Origin: Chrysomallon squamiferum
Lineage: Eukaryota; Mollusca; Gastropoda; Neomphalida; Peltospiridae
Length of the DNA: 64,000 bases
Direction of reading: 5' to 3'
NCBI GenBank assembly: GCA_012295275.1
Contig: CM022672.1
Span: forward strand, 3,953,443 to 4,017,442
The translations under genes and the position numbers were made by a program. Each line of letters opens with the position of its first letter. The stretch's first letter is position 1. Below the pieces are notes generated by a model. It was not told the DNA's origin. It did no database searches and worked only from the letters and a program-made list of their open reading frames with translations. Of the stretch, positions 1 through 27,852 are shown in pieces.

Positions 1-331
1 ATATTCACCTTATCAAATTATTTTTTTTTTTAAATTTGATGTACAACACATTCAGGTTTCCAAAATCGAAAATCAACATCACAAATTGTTTTAATTTCTA
101 AATTTTGTTTATATTACAATGTTTTTATTTTATTTAGAATTTGAAATTATTGGCAAATGAACTTTTTTCTCTTTTTTTTTTTTCTGAAATGTGTTTTGCG
201 TATTAAATTATTGTTATTTATTATTATTATCATCATCATTGATACAAAAATAAGCTCCATTTTCTCTGTACATGATAAGTTTTAATACTTACTGATTCTA
301 TTTAATTTTTCTTTTTTTGTATATTTGACAG

Positions 332-515
332 AACTAAACCACTGTACATACAAAACGTCCCAGCTTTAAGTAGTGACAATCACATGTCTGTCACATTGTT
401 TTCACTAATGCTGCAGTCATGTGACAATGTCAGTATTAAAACATGTTTGCTGGGGTGTGGTATGAGCCACCTCCCTTGTGTACATATTTTGTCCTCAACG
501 AGAATAAATATTTGA
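332..515 (+). CDS. possible terminal exon of an unidentified upstream gene
   Basis: A T-rich tract ending in a CAG acceptor at 329-331 is followed by an open frame of 60 codons (starting at 333, TGA at 513-515) in a stretch that is less AT-rich than its surroundings. AATAAA hexamers occur at 503-508 and 795-800, so a short 3' UTR is possible. The predicted peptide has several cysteines but no domain I recognise. If real, it is the end of a plus-strand gene whose body lies left of the window, converging on SMC3. It could equally be untranslated sequence; the support is only acceptor plus open frame. Confidence 0.25.
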
Positions 516-3500
516 TATCTACATTTGTTGTTACTTGTTTAAATAATTTAAAAAACGTTCATGTTGGAGCATGGGCCGGGTTTGCTAGTACAAACACAAC
601 AGACGTCAATACACCACAAAATTTGCAAACAATAAGAGCAAAACACAGAAAGTGGAACTAAATTTCTTTATTCAGAACACAGATGTAGAAACATGAATAA
701 TGGTGCTGCCTCAAGGATCCAAACATGATTTGCTTACAATTACATCTTCATGATTTCCATATATTATTTATGCATGAAATTATTTTATCTTTTCAATAAA
801 GTCTACTTAAATCAAACAGAAATGATGCTAGCACTGTGATACAGACTTAAGTACATCTTCTCGTACTGTGTGTATGTATAATAATAAATAACATCTTCAC
901 ATTTCCTAAACATTATTTTACTTTTCTGCACAGTCTATTTTACTGTATATAATTATGAGATGTTTGATTAACAAAAAAATAAGCTAAATTCTATGCATCC
1001 ATATAGGACTCATATGGGTACAGTTTGTTCTTTGCTTAGTGAAAGATGAAATAAATAGAAAATGTTTTTGTAATTACAAACTTTCAGAGAAAAAGCAATT
1101 GTTAAAACAATAAAAGATTACCTATGAAATGATCTGTAAAGATGATTCTGGAAGAATCTGATAATGAAAACATTACTAGTTTACTAGTTAAACTCAGCCT
1201 GAAAGGAATGCTCAGGCCACACGTGAGATTTATATGCTAAATAAAAATGCATTTCTGGTGTTTTAATAGAGAACAAATTTTAAAATATTCAAATTACAGG
1301 ATAAATCATTTTAAAAATCTTTTCTTTCACAGAAGTAGACATTAGGTGTTCTTCTGACAGACTCTGTCCCATTACATCCAACAGAAACAACAAACTATCA
1401 GATAAAATGTTAATTAAGAAAACAGGATTATCAAAAACAGTAAAATATCTTTGTGACAAATGGGCAGTAACACAATATATAAATAACATTTGTCAAAATA
1501 AGTTCAGTAGGTGAATTGGCTAATAATTCCAGTTTTATACCTGATCTAAAAATTAATTAAGAAATAATGTGTTCATCATGTGATGATACTGAACATGTAC
1601 AGAAACTCTGAAATGTGGCCTGAATATTCCTGAAGTCTGCCAGAATAATGCTGGATGATTCTTACAAAAGTTAACAACATGGAATTAATATGTCACAATA
1701 TATAAGGATGGTTTTATCGACATAAAATGTACAACAAATGTCACAATACACAATGAAAATATCCTTTGTAGTTCCTATTGTTATGAATATATTTATAATG
1801 TGGATATTCATTTTAAAAGTAAAGTGTTACTAGTGAAACTTCTACTTATGAAATGATTTTTAGTGTTAGTCTGAATAATTACAAGTCTTGAAATAAATTT
1901 AGATGCATAATTGCTGATGTTTTGCAACTCTATATATGACATGATGTTTGTTTTTAATAATAACTTTCCCTGAGTTATAATTTTGTAATTTTAAAGATAC
2001 TCCTAATAGTTTGTTATTTTTTTCCCCTTTTAAATGTTATTTTAAAAAGTTAATAACTAAAAATATTTTAAAATACCTGACACAGACCAAAAAAATTACA
2101 AATTTCTCAATTACTTTAAATCAAAGTTAAATACGGAAATTTCAATTCTTTAATCAAAAAATGTTAACTTTTCTATTTATTTATAATGGAAAATTAAGTA
2201 AGCATCAAAGAAAAAAATGAATATGATTAGTGAAGTTTTCAATGAATCAGATTATTATTATTTCATTAACAATGAGTTTTAAATGATTTTATATTTCTTG
2301 CATATGCAAAAATTAAAATTAATGTTTTGTTACAGTTTATGCCCATCAAAATGAAATAATTGGAATTAAAAATGAAAAAGACAAAAATCTTCTAACTTTA
2401 ATGACTGAACATGAGTAATGTTAAAAACTAACAATTAAAATACATCAAAAGACACTGACCACACATAACTCCTACCCAAAAACCCTGCTGCTAATACAAA
2501 TTTTTAAAAAGACATGATCCTTTGTTAAACATTATGAAAGCTGATTATGAAAACGGTGATACTCTAAGAGAAATCAATAATGAAAACTTGTTGTTATATA
2601 AACTTTCACAGTAAAATGAGTTATTAAAACACTAAAATTATAAAGTTAAAATAATTGATTATAGAATTATAGTTATGAATAATGCAATAATTAGAGAGAA
2701 TGAGACATGATGCACAGAAAAAAATAAAGAAAGAAAGAAAGAATTAAAAGAAAAAAACAAGAGAAAAATGAAATCAAAAAGCTGATTACCAAATTGGCAA
2801 CATTCAGATATTAAAATATAATTCCATTATAATTAACATTAATGTGATTCACCCACACAAAAAAAAAAAAAAAAAATTTAAGAAAAAAGGTAAAAAGATT
2901 TTGTATATAAAATTATGAAAAAATAACAATATTAGTAATTTCAGTTTAATGTTTTTATGAAAATGAGACAACTTAGCAATACTTTGATGTCATGTATGAT
3001 TTCAAATGATATGATGTAACCTATTATGTTGTTGCTTTGACTCACACACTCACAGACAAACCTACAGACACACACAGATGGAGCCTTTTATATAATATTT
3101 ATTCATCTGTTTATATAATTATCAAAATTTATCAAAACTACTTTTCGGTTCAATTTTTGATGTTTCTGGTCTCATGTATAGTTGTTAAAAATTGTAAAGA
3201 ATTAATACTACCAAACTACATGATTAAACCTTTAAACATGATTACATATATCCAAACCCTGAAAAATGCACTTAATACCCTTTCACATTAATCCTAAATT
3301 ATATTTTGTTAGTTCCAATTACAACATTGGTTTACTCTGTATATACTGGATTATGAATGAATATTTTAAAAATAGAGAAACAAAACAGAAACAAAAGCAG
3401 ACACTTAATATATTAAAACATTTAAGAATGAAATGAACATTATTATGTAAGCATGTATAGTAACAAAACATTCAGCACAAAGACTGCAGTATAGGTATGA

Positions 3501-4257
3501 AGAAATTAAATATTGTATCTGTTTTTAACAGTGTAACATTTGCTATTCTTTCAGTCAGTAGTCACATATTCCATTCCATTTACATTCCAGTATGTTCTTC
3601 AGAATTATTAAATAAGTTAAAATATTTTCAAATAAAATCTTAACAATTGCTCAGATCTCCACAATGATGATGTTTTTAATGCAAAATTGTTTTTAATTAT
3701 GTTTTATTCACCCATAAAATGTTGTGGATACCATTTTATCTTGGGATATTTTTCACTGCTGTTAACCGATTTAAACTGATTGGGATAGAAAATGCTAACT
3801 TACTACTACTAAATTTGCATCTTAAAGAAGTTTAAGTAACAAATTTTAATCAATTAATTTAAAAAACAAAACAAAACAACAACACTAATTCATGTCAACA
3901 AAGCAATTCAGCTATTTAAATGAAACCAAATTTAACTGTTTAAATGAAACCAATTTAGCTATTTAAATTGAACCAATTTAACTGTTTAAATTAAACCAAT
4001 TTAGCTAGAACTGTTAGTGAATTTTGTAAACAACACAAGATAAACAGAAACAAATGTCGATGATTCATTCAGCAGTGACTTTGCTATTTAAATAAATCAG
4101 CAACAAGCAGTTGTCTCTCTTTGTGGTCCTAGAGTTATGAATATTTTTAAAACGAGCATTTCTTAACCCAGTCCATAAAGATATCCTGCATTATTACCAA
4201 CAAAAGCTAGATCAATCCTCCAGCAAGAATTGTCGTTCAGAATTTCAAGACAATACT
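516..4257. other. AT-rich non-coding stretch downstream of SMC3
   Basis: I see no exon with convincing coding character on either strand. The stretch holds A- and T-rich runs, a short AAAG-type microsatellite near 2725-2755 and a 23-24 bp tandem repeat at 3905-4004. The part nearest 4257 should be SMC3 3' UTR; the first AATAAA on the minus strand that I noticed is at 3703-3708, giving a UTR of roughly 550 bases if it is used. Confidence 0.5.
3905..4004. repeat. 23-24 bp minisatellite, about 4 units
   Basis: Four consecutive units of the form AATTTAGCTATTTAAATGAA plus CC, alternating between a GCTATTT and an ACTGTTT variant, followed by a partial fifth. The alternation suggests a dimeric 47 bp unit that duplicated. 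It lies in the probable 3' UTR or downstream flank of SMC3. Confidence 0.75.
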
Positions 4258-19362
<15,105 letters not shown>

Positions 19363-19652
19363 TATGATAATGCAATTTAGTTTTCCTTTTCAATATTTCT
19401 GTATATCATCATTCTTTACAAATTGTAGGATAAACAGTGTTGATAAATCACAAAAAACTTATATTCCACAAATGGCGGTAAATCAGAAATTGGTCACTTA
19501 TGTTAATTATAACAAAACAAATTTCGATAAAGATATGAAAAACATTTAAAATTTATTTTTTAAATGAGATAAATATATATATATGGTTCTCTTAATTGGT
19601 AATAAACTCTAAATTCTTTATTTTCACTATTTTATAATTTCGCATGCGACGT

Positions 19653-19667
19653 GAAGGGACATAACTC
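19653..19667 (+). promoter_or_regulatory. AAGGGAnATAACTC-type motif upstream of SMC3
   Basis: The sequence GAAGGGACATAACTC lies about 290 bases upstream of the SMC3 start codon (opposite orientation to the gene), close to an E2F site. Similar sequences lie upstream of the ferritin gene and of GLRX3 in this window. A promoter role is inferred only from position and recurrence. Confidence 0.4.
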
Positions 19668-19680
19668 TTCCCATTCATAA

Positions 19681-19695
19681 TTTTGGCGGGAAAAT
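19681..19695. promoter_or_regulatory. E2F-type site in the SMC3 promoter region
   Basis: TTTTGGCGGGAAAAT matches the E2F/DP consensus (TTTSSCGC) on both strands, 320 bases upstream of the SMC3 start codon. Many S-phase genes of animals carry such sites, which fits a cohesin subunit. Binding is not shown. Confidence 0.6.
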
Positions 19696-19746
19696 AACCA
19701 TGGAGTTTTTGTGTTTGATTTTAAAAAAAAGTTTGGTTTGTTTGTA

Positions 19747-19975
19747 CTGATAATTTTTATTATTATTATTGTTTTAATATTTTTTCCCATTTCGACTGCA
19801 TCTCTTGCATTATAATATTACAGGAGATTTTTTTTTTTTTTTTTTTTTTAATTATAATACTGGTAATTTTTATTATTTTTTTTTTTTGTTATTATCATTT
19901 TTTTATTATTTTCTCCCCCCCCCCTCTCCCATTTCGACTGCATCTCTTGCATTATAATATTACACGAGATTTTTT
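19747..19975. repeat. tandem duplication upstream of SMC3
   Basis: Two copies share a leader (CTGRTAATTTTTATTATT at about 19747 and 19859) and a core (CCCATTTCGACTGCATCTCT and the 25 following bases at 19786 and 19928). The second copy is expanded by long T and C runs, so core spacing is 142 bases against 111 for the leaders. Confidence 0.85.
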
Positions 19976-20597
19976 TGTTACTGTCCCCTTAGAGAATTTC
20001 TTATGCCGCGAATTCCGACTATACCTGCTCTGGGTACCACCCCTGTTCTGTTAATCGTAACCGGTGTTTGTATTGCAATATCCTTGATTTTATCACCATT
20101 TTCATCACTTTATTGCTGCACAGTTTTAGTAAAAACATGCAGAAATATGACATTCATTCACTTTTATAAACCTCGCCTTGATCTAACAACTTACACGCAA
20201 GCACTTAGGCCTTCACATCCTGCAATGGGAACAGAAAAGTTTACCTTTTGACTTAGTTAACTTATATTTCAGTTCAATTTCGTATTGAAAACAAAAAATA
20301 TATTTTTTTCTTTTTGCAAATTTAAAAAATAAATAATAATTCATAAATAAAACAAAATAAAATAAAAATGTACAACGATGTATGTAGGAAGAGAATGCGG
20401 AAATTAAAAATGCAAATTATCACATCAACTTCCACATCCCCATAATCTTCAGTCGATGTCTCCAAAACTGAAATGACACTGCATTTGTTTTCACGTTTAT
20501 AAATTGACACTCATCAAGATCGGCAATTGAAAAAAATAATAAAATGAAAATATTTTTTTTTATATTAATATATTTTATATTTTTTCCAGATGACAAC

Positions 20598-20631
<34 letters not shown>

Positions 20632-20883
20632 ACTGGAATTTAGGCATTTTCGAATTCGCGAGCATGCGCTTTCTTGCTGATCGATATTCTAATTAACGAC
20701 TGTTAATTACCATATTCTGTCCGGAACTGGTCAGAAAAACAAAAGGATGTTCAATAGCAGAGCACGGATAATAAATGAAAAGGGATGGAAACGCGGAAAG
20801 GTACGAGAACTGATATACATCACTGCAAGCCGGAGTGCGCATATTCTACAACACTGTGAAACACTACCTCAAGGGTAAATACG

Positions 20884-20916
<33 letters not shown>

Positions 20917-23033
20917 TAATGGTATGATATCGGATGTTAATAACGTATCCTAGTTTTGCATTAAATTAAATAAAACAAAAGCATTTCTTTTATATCACAT
21001 ACAGTTGTATTTTTATATTGTAAATTTAAAATGATTATTTGGTATGTGTGAAAAATTACAAGGAGTCACCCTCCCCGAATACTCTTAACTATTTGGAAAA
21101 CTTAATTTCGAAGAACTCTTCAGCTTTTATTCTCTGAGCACTCAAAACATTTTAAATTTATTATTACTTTTCATTATAGATATGACTAACAAACATACAG
21201 GTTACTAAAGATGAAGCCAGTTACCGCTTTGTAATGGGTTACTCTTTATCCTTTAGCAGCGGGTTATCTTTTATAAGCACCTTCACACAGACAGCGAATC
21301 ACGTGCCAGTCTCTGACAATAGCAGATATGGGTCGGGAATTAGCCAAAAAAGCAGCTAGCATGTATTCAGGATACGGACGAGATAGAAAGGGACGCCGAT
21401 CGTTACTAAAGTTCAGTAGCACCAGACGAACGTGCTGAAAGCATTCTGATAAAGATGTCAGGGTCACATGTCACTGAACCTTAAACAGATCGGTCATTTT
21501 GCCAGTTAACTGGGTCAATAAAATATGAGAGAAATTAAAAAAAAAAAGAAAAAAAAAAAGAATCGTAAATGGTTAAATGATTCTCAGGTCTTCACAGTGT
21601 TTTCAGTTAATAAAAATCACCTAATGACTGTGCGGCACTATGCACTCCGCGAACAAGCCTGTACCCAGAAATTAATATGGAAGGTTGCGTAATCGACGGC
21701 CCAAAGGCTCTAGGGAGGTCTAGAATGAAGGAAATGCATTTTCCTGTATTCTTTGAAGTAAATTTGAAATGTTTACACGACATGGTATCCGCCATAACAG
21801 CGATAACTTCATATAGTTTACGTCGTCAGATTATTGGTAGTTTTTTTTTTGGTTGTTGTTGTTTTTCTCAAATCCACGGACAAACCTTGGCAGACAATAC
21901 GGAGTGCGTACGCACCCGTCGTATCTTATCTTACGTACTAGCCTGAATATGAATGAATGTATTTATGAAATGTCGTCGGGAAAAAAACTGAATATCCAAA
22001 TAATCTCTTAAACTTGCGAATTATATTTTAATTTATTTTTAATATATTTGTGGGTTTTAGTCTGCACGAATTTTCTTTATGACCAGTAGTTTACACATTC
22101 TATGGCTGTAATATTTAACAGATACTGCGACACAGTGTACAGGCATCGTTGTATATAATTATATCTGAGGATATGCATGTATTTAAGACGTAAATTATAT
22201 ACATGTATAATGTGCTGTGCGTGATTTGTGTGTGTATGTATATATATATACATATATGTATATATAAAGAACTATGCGTCCATAATTATTATAATAGATA
22301 TATTAAAAATAAAATGTAATGTTAACAATTCTTAGAAGACTTTGTACTCTATTTTTCCATCCTTGCAGTGACCTTTTGACCTTTGTCCGTCTTCTGTGTG
22401 TGGAAATATACTAAAGTTATCAGATGTAATAAAGTTTAATTCAGTTCAAATAATTATATTTGCTGCTTAAGTATTAAATATAATGTGAACCATTTTTAAT
22501 GTTTATATTTATTTACTTTTTAATTTATTTATTTGTTAACATCATCACCTCATTTTTATCATCAATTTAATTATTACTATTATCATTATTATTTTTATTT
22601 TTTTATAATTCTTTTGTTATTATAAACAAACACATAGACATATATTTTGAAGTAATTATGACAGTAAATGGATTCAGAATTCGATCAAGCAATGTCTTTC
22701 TTGTTTTTCTTCTTATCTTCTTCTTCTTATTATTATTAATATAAATTTTACAGCACTTATTAAATCTTGACTAAATTGGGGTTATCAAAACAAAGATAAC
22801 AAAAACACATAATCTAACAATCTGCATAAACGCATTTTTTTTTTTTTTTTTTTTTTTTAAACTGCAGTCAGTTATTTCCATTTGTCAGGTTAAGTGGCGA
22901 AAGAGCACTTTGTAAGGGTAAACATAATACTGATAATGTCATACGCATATTAAACACTTGTCCACTTAGAGAGATCTCGTCGTCTTGGTTAAAGATTAGA
23001 GAGAATAGATGAATAGTTTTCAATATCCACTAT

Positions 23034-23330
23034 TACCGGCTGAGGATCCCTTATCCGATATATCGAAACCCGAAAGCTCCAATTTCTGAAACTTTATCAG
23101 AGAAGCATAAATAATGATATCTTACAGTTTTAAGATTGTTTTACATGCACAAACTTTATTTGTTTGACAAAATTATTAAATATGTCCTGCAGACTATTTG
23201 TATTAGCTGTATATGAAATATAAATATAATTCGTATTTTAATTTAAATCCTACTCTCGGACTATATCCTTATAGTCCAAAAACCAAAGCATTTTTGGTCA
23301 AAATTATTTTGGATCAGGATTTTTTCCTGC
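23034..23330. mobile_element. degenerate Tc2/Kanga-like DNA transposon remnant
   Basis: The left end contains GATCCCTTATCCGA followed by CGAAACCCGAAA. The right end, read in reverse, begins CAGGAAAAAATCCTGATCC. An internal block, TTATTAAATATGTCC then GCTGTATATGAAAT, resembles the inner part of the vertebrate Tc2-type element Kanga as I remember it. A second relative lies at 54001-54215. Ends are approximate and the family assignment is from memory. Confidence 0.45.
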
Positions 23331-23954
23331 ATTAGATGTCTGTACTAACAGTACCTCGGATACTGAAATAACGAATGCAATATATGTATTCCCCTTTATA
23401 ATATGATACGATAGAAGAAACATGCAGACGCACATTAATGGACATTAATTTTTTTCAGGATTGGAGAAAGGATTCTTTTATACGTATTTTCCCGTTAACA
23501 AAAAAAAAAAAAAAGAAAAGAAAAAAAGAGAGAACATGACACGAAGATCCATATTTTTTTTCATATTGTTAATAAAATAATTTGATAAATTTATTTGCCA
23601 TATATCGTCGGTTTGGTTTTTATTGTCGTCGTAGTAGTCATCATTTGTATTTTCCAGTTTCTGATTAATTAATTAATTTATTTATTGCTATATAAATTTA
23701 TTTATTTACTTAATTCTTCCCATTTCTTTTTTTGCGCAATAGATTAAGAAATGCATTGATAAACTACATAATTTATTACGTACAAGTGTACTTTTAGATA
23801 GGAAATCTGTTTCAGACAAAAGTCTGATTCCCGTATCACGCCATTTCATCGACTTACAACAATAATAATCAAATTTGAATAGGTACAAATTCTCATCTGA
23901 TAACAAATCCGAAACCTGCACGTCTTTGCGAAACGTGCCCTACAGTTATGTTAG

Positions 23955-23972
23955 AACAAGGGAAGTAACTCC
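23955..23972 (+). promoter_or_regulatory. AAGGGAnGTAACTC-type motif upstream of ferritin
   Basis: AACAAGGGAAGTAACTCC lies 10 bases upstream of a TATA box and about 85 bases upstream of the ferritin start codon. It matches 13 of the 14 positions of the motif near SMC3 and GLRX3, if n is free. The function is inferred. Confidence 0.45.
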
Positions 23973-23980
23973 AGAGGAGT

Positions 23981-23988
23981 ATATAAAT
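23981..23988 (+). promoter_or_regulatory. TATA box of the ferritin gene
   Basis: ATATAAAT is 69 bases upstream of the ATG, which would put the transcription start near 24010 and leave a 5' UTR of about 45 bases. No CAGTGN iron-responsive-element loop is present in that leader, as expected for a secreted ferritin rather than a cytosolic one. Confidence 0.6.
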
Positions 23989-24056
23989 TTAAGTGCACCA
24001 GATCATCCGAATATCCCAATTGTAGCGACTCGATCTAGCATCACCACAAACCGAAA

Positions 24057-24780
24057 ATGCGTTCGCTGGTATTTTGTGCATTTTTCTTTGTTTGTTTAAC
24101 ACTTACAGCTGGATATGATGGTAAGTCTTGTTTAAATACTTATTCAATTTAAAATATCTATATCTATATATATATATATTTTTTTTTAAATTATAAAAAT
24201 ACTTTCATATATATATTTTTAGAACAATTTGTAATAATTTAAACTATAATGTTTCTTTAATTTACATTTTAACTGAAGAATGTAAATATTCCATTCTTAT
24301 GCTTTCAAAATGGATTTTATTGTTGCTGTTGTTGTTTTTGTTTTTGTTGTTATTATTATTATTATTGTTATTATTATCTTGTTCTTCGATCGAGCTTTTC
24401 TATGTACTAAATAAATTCATGAGAGAAAAGAAAAATATGTTAGCTCCACGAATCTCAGCGATTGTTGTTTCATTGTCGTATCACATAAGTTCCATGTAAA
24501 TATCAAAATATCAGTTACTAATAATGATTTTCAGTAGTCGTACCAGCATCATGTCTTTGAGAACTGCAACTGATCACTAACTGAGTAATGTAGCGTTTTT
24601 CTTCAGAAACTCATAGGCGGCAACTGCTATATGAAGCAAAACATAATCCAATAATTCATCTTTGGTTAGGGTTTCGCGTTCGACACTTATCTTAATTTAT
24701 TTTTATTATTTATTAATATTTTATTTTATTTATTTTATTATTAATTTGTGAGTGTATTTTCAGTATATTTATTTGCTTAC

Positions 24781-24864
<84 letters not shown>

Positions 24865-27783
24865 TTAATTTCTAGGAATGGTGAAAGGAGTTACACAAAA
24901 CTACAACTCCAAAATTAACAACCAAATCAACCAGCAGATAACACTCGAACTTCAGGCCAGCTATTTATACAAGTCTTATGTAAGCGACATACTGAATGAT
25001 ACGTCGCCTTTTTTCATTTTTACCTAATTCCCTGTTTTCATTCTCAACCTCATTCTGTTCAATTTCATCACCATCTTATTCCTGTAAATAAACAATATTT
25101 AACAGCTAAAACTGAAAATCTCACATTCAAATTCTAGCAGAAACATTATACCTAACACCTTCCATATTAATTCTTCAATTTTTTCAATCTTCCTCTGGTC
25201 ATGTCGTCGTCATAATCATCATCATTATTGTTATCTCTAATGTTTTGGAATCGTCCAGAAGAGAGTTTTCTTCAGGCGTGTTGCTTCTGTTTTAGGGGTT
25301 TTTTTCTGTTTTTTTTTTTTATTGCGTGTTTTTTCAGTATTGATTATTAACCTAACTCGTTCCCAAGAGGTAAAGAATTAAAAGTTATATATATGTTTCA
25401 TTCTCTTGGAAGATGCATGTCAAAGATTAATTATTGCTAATCGGTAAAAATGATTAAAAGAATAGCTGCAGTAGATTTCTCTTCTGTTTTAGTATCATTA
25501 AATATTCTCCCACACTTCTGCCTTCATCACTTGCTTCCGTCGTTCCTTCTTCTCCTTTCTATTATTATAACATGTTTCTTTTATTTATTTATTTTTTAAT
25601 ATTTTTGAAATTTAGTTATTATAGTTATTTCAGTTTGTATGTACTTATTTATTTACAACAAAGGACTGACCTTGAAAAGGTTAACATACAATGGATTCTT
25701 ACGTTTAGAAAAGGAAAATTTCGTGTGATCTTGTCCTTGAATTTGATCACGTTTAGCATTTGAAGACAATCCAATTATGTTCTCAAGGATTATCATTTCA
25801 TTCAAGCTAATCATTCAGAGAGATGAAATGCTCTGAATCAGTTCTTGCAATGTGTATTATGATTATTATTATTATTATTATTAAATATTAATAGTAGGGA
25901 GATAGAAAAAAAAATGAATGTATTTAGGGGTCACCTTTAGGGGTCACACGAGCACGTTCGCAGTTCAGAAACAGAAATAAGACAGTTGAGAGATTATCAC
26001 GTGACCCTCTCTGTGTATTATCACCAAACAAAAGGTTATAAATACATTTATATTTAGTCATGTAAATTTTTTTTTTTTTTTTTTTTAACAAATAGCTGAA
26101 ATATTTAAATGTAGGGTATTGTATAAAAGACATAATTTTAAAATATGTTTCATGAAAGTTACTATTTGATTATGTTTTTAAAATTTTGTTTTATAATACA
26201 AGAAAATGACGGAATAACTGTTTTAGCGCTGTTAAACTGATTTTAACGTGAACTTCCTTGCTAATTAATATACAAAAAATTAAATGCTTTGAAAAATTAT
26301 GCCCTTACGCAGGATTTTTGCTGTTACTAATTTTAAGAATTTTATTTATTTATTTATTTATTTATTTATTTTAACAAGACGGTGTTGGCGTCCTGATATT
26401 TCTTGGACAAATTGTATATCGAAAATTGCATTTAATCATATATTCTTATTCTTATTTAGGCCTCGTATTTCGACCGAGCTGATGTAGCTCTGAAGGGTTT
26501 CAGGAAGTTTTTCACTGACATGTCGAAAGAGGAGAATGAACATGCTGACAAACTGATCGAGTACATCAATTCCAGAGGAGGCTCTGTTCAGTACAATGAC
26601 ATTGAGGCAAGTTCGGTTTTGTACAACTAATTCTGAGTTATCAATTCTCGTTTGCAAAAATAATTTTCATTGGTCACTTTCTTTGCAAAAGAAATTTTTA
26701 TTGGTCAGTTACTTAAATTGATTGGTTGTAAAACGAAATTTTGCTTATCCCTTGTAAAGTTATTCCAAAGTTTTGACTTTAAATATATATAGATATTATA
26801 TAGAGATATTGATATAGATATTATATAGAGATATTGATATAGATATCATATAGATATAGATATAAATCGACCCAAAATACGGAGATAAATTGGTATATAT
26901 GCGACATGAATCAGAGCATGGATTCTAACATAAGCAAAAACAAAACTCTATTAATTCGATTATTTTCATATTTTGTCATTCAGAAATAAACAGATGAATA
27001 CATTAAATATATAATATTTATCATTATTTCAAATTAAATGCCTCTTTATTTGCTGAACGATTATTATTATTAATTTTTTTTTTCAGCTTGCTGGTGTCTG
27101 CAACAGAATCAGAGAACAAATCAGGACTCTGAAGAACAGTTTGACAATGCAAGGAAACCTCAGAGACAGTTTCGCACCCCAAGACGACAGGGAGTACCCA
27201 TGTGTGAGTGGTTTACTAATAATGTTTTATTTTTATTTATTTATTTTTTAATTTAAGCTATAAGACAAGCATGAAGCGAATGATAAGATATGTTTGATTT
27301 AATTTCAACATTTTATTATTCTTCTTTTTATTTTATTAATTAATTAAGAATTAAAATATGTTCGGTTTTTTCTTCCTAATAATTTCGTTTTTGTTCGATC
27401 AGTTCTACGTGTTTATATAGCTATATATTTTTGTTTATTTAGATCTGTTACTTCATGACACAGAAACGAGATGAACTGAAGAGAGATCCTGCTTGCTCAA
27501 TGGTAAGTTAATGGACAGGACAAGACAAGACAAGGCAATTTTTGTTCAGTATAAAGACCATAGGCCCTTAATACAGTCAGAGACTGTTATACAAGTTTTC
27601 ACACGAATAGTGTTTTCCCATTTCACTATACGTAAACTGATTTAATTTTCTTTTATATCAGTCGAGTTACTGATTAATCAAAATAGAACAACTTTAGGTT
27701 CATCGTCTTTTATTTATTTGTTATTGTTTTTCTAGTTATTATTTTAATCTTGCAATTTTAAAAGGGGATAATTATATATTTAT

Positions 27784-27852
<69 letters not shown>

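Larger units (their letters stand above)
19700..23950. other. intergenic region between SMC3 and ferritin (head to head)
   Basis: No exon could be supported. It contains the duplication at 19747-19975, a run of about 28 T at 20601-20628, an (AAT)n tract at 20887-20916, a run of about 24 T at 22835-22858 and a transposon remnant at 23034-23330. The part from about 21150 to 21950 is less AT-rich and has several open frames of 60-90 codons on both strands, but none shows a recognisable domain or splice structure. Confidence 0.5.

Noticed and set aside
20003-20251. 82-codon plus-strand frame with hydrophobic start
   Set aside because: No recognisable domain, no splice support, and located in repeat-rich intergenic DNA beside a duplication.
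21264-21946. Several 60-90 codon frames in a less AT-rich patch
   Set aside because: Frames occur on both strands with no conserved motif; a longer open length is expected from the local base composition.
23989-24056. Iron-responsive element in the ferritin leader
   Set aside because: No CAGTGN loop with a bulged-C stem is present; consistent with a secreted ferritin lacking IRE control.
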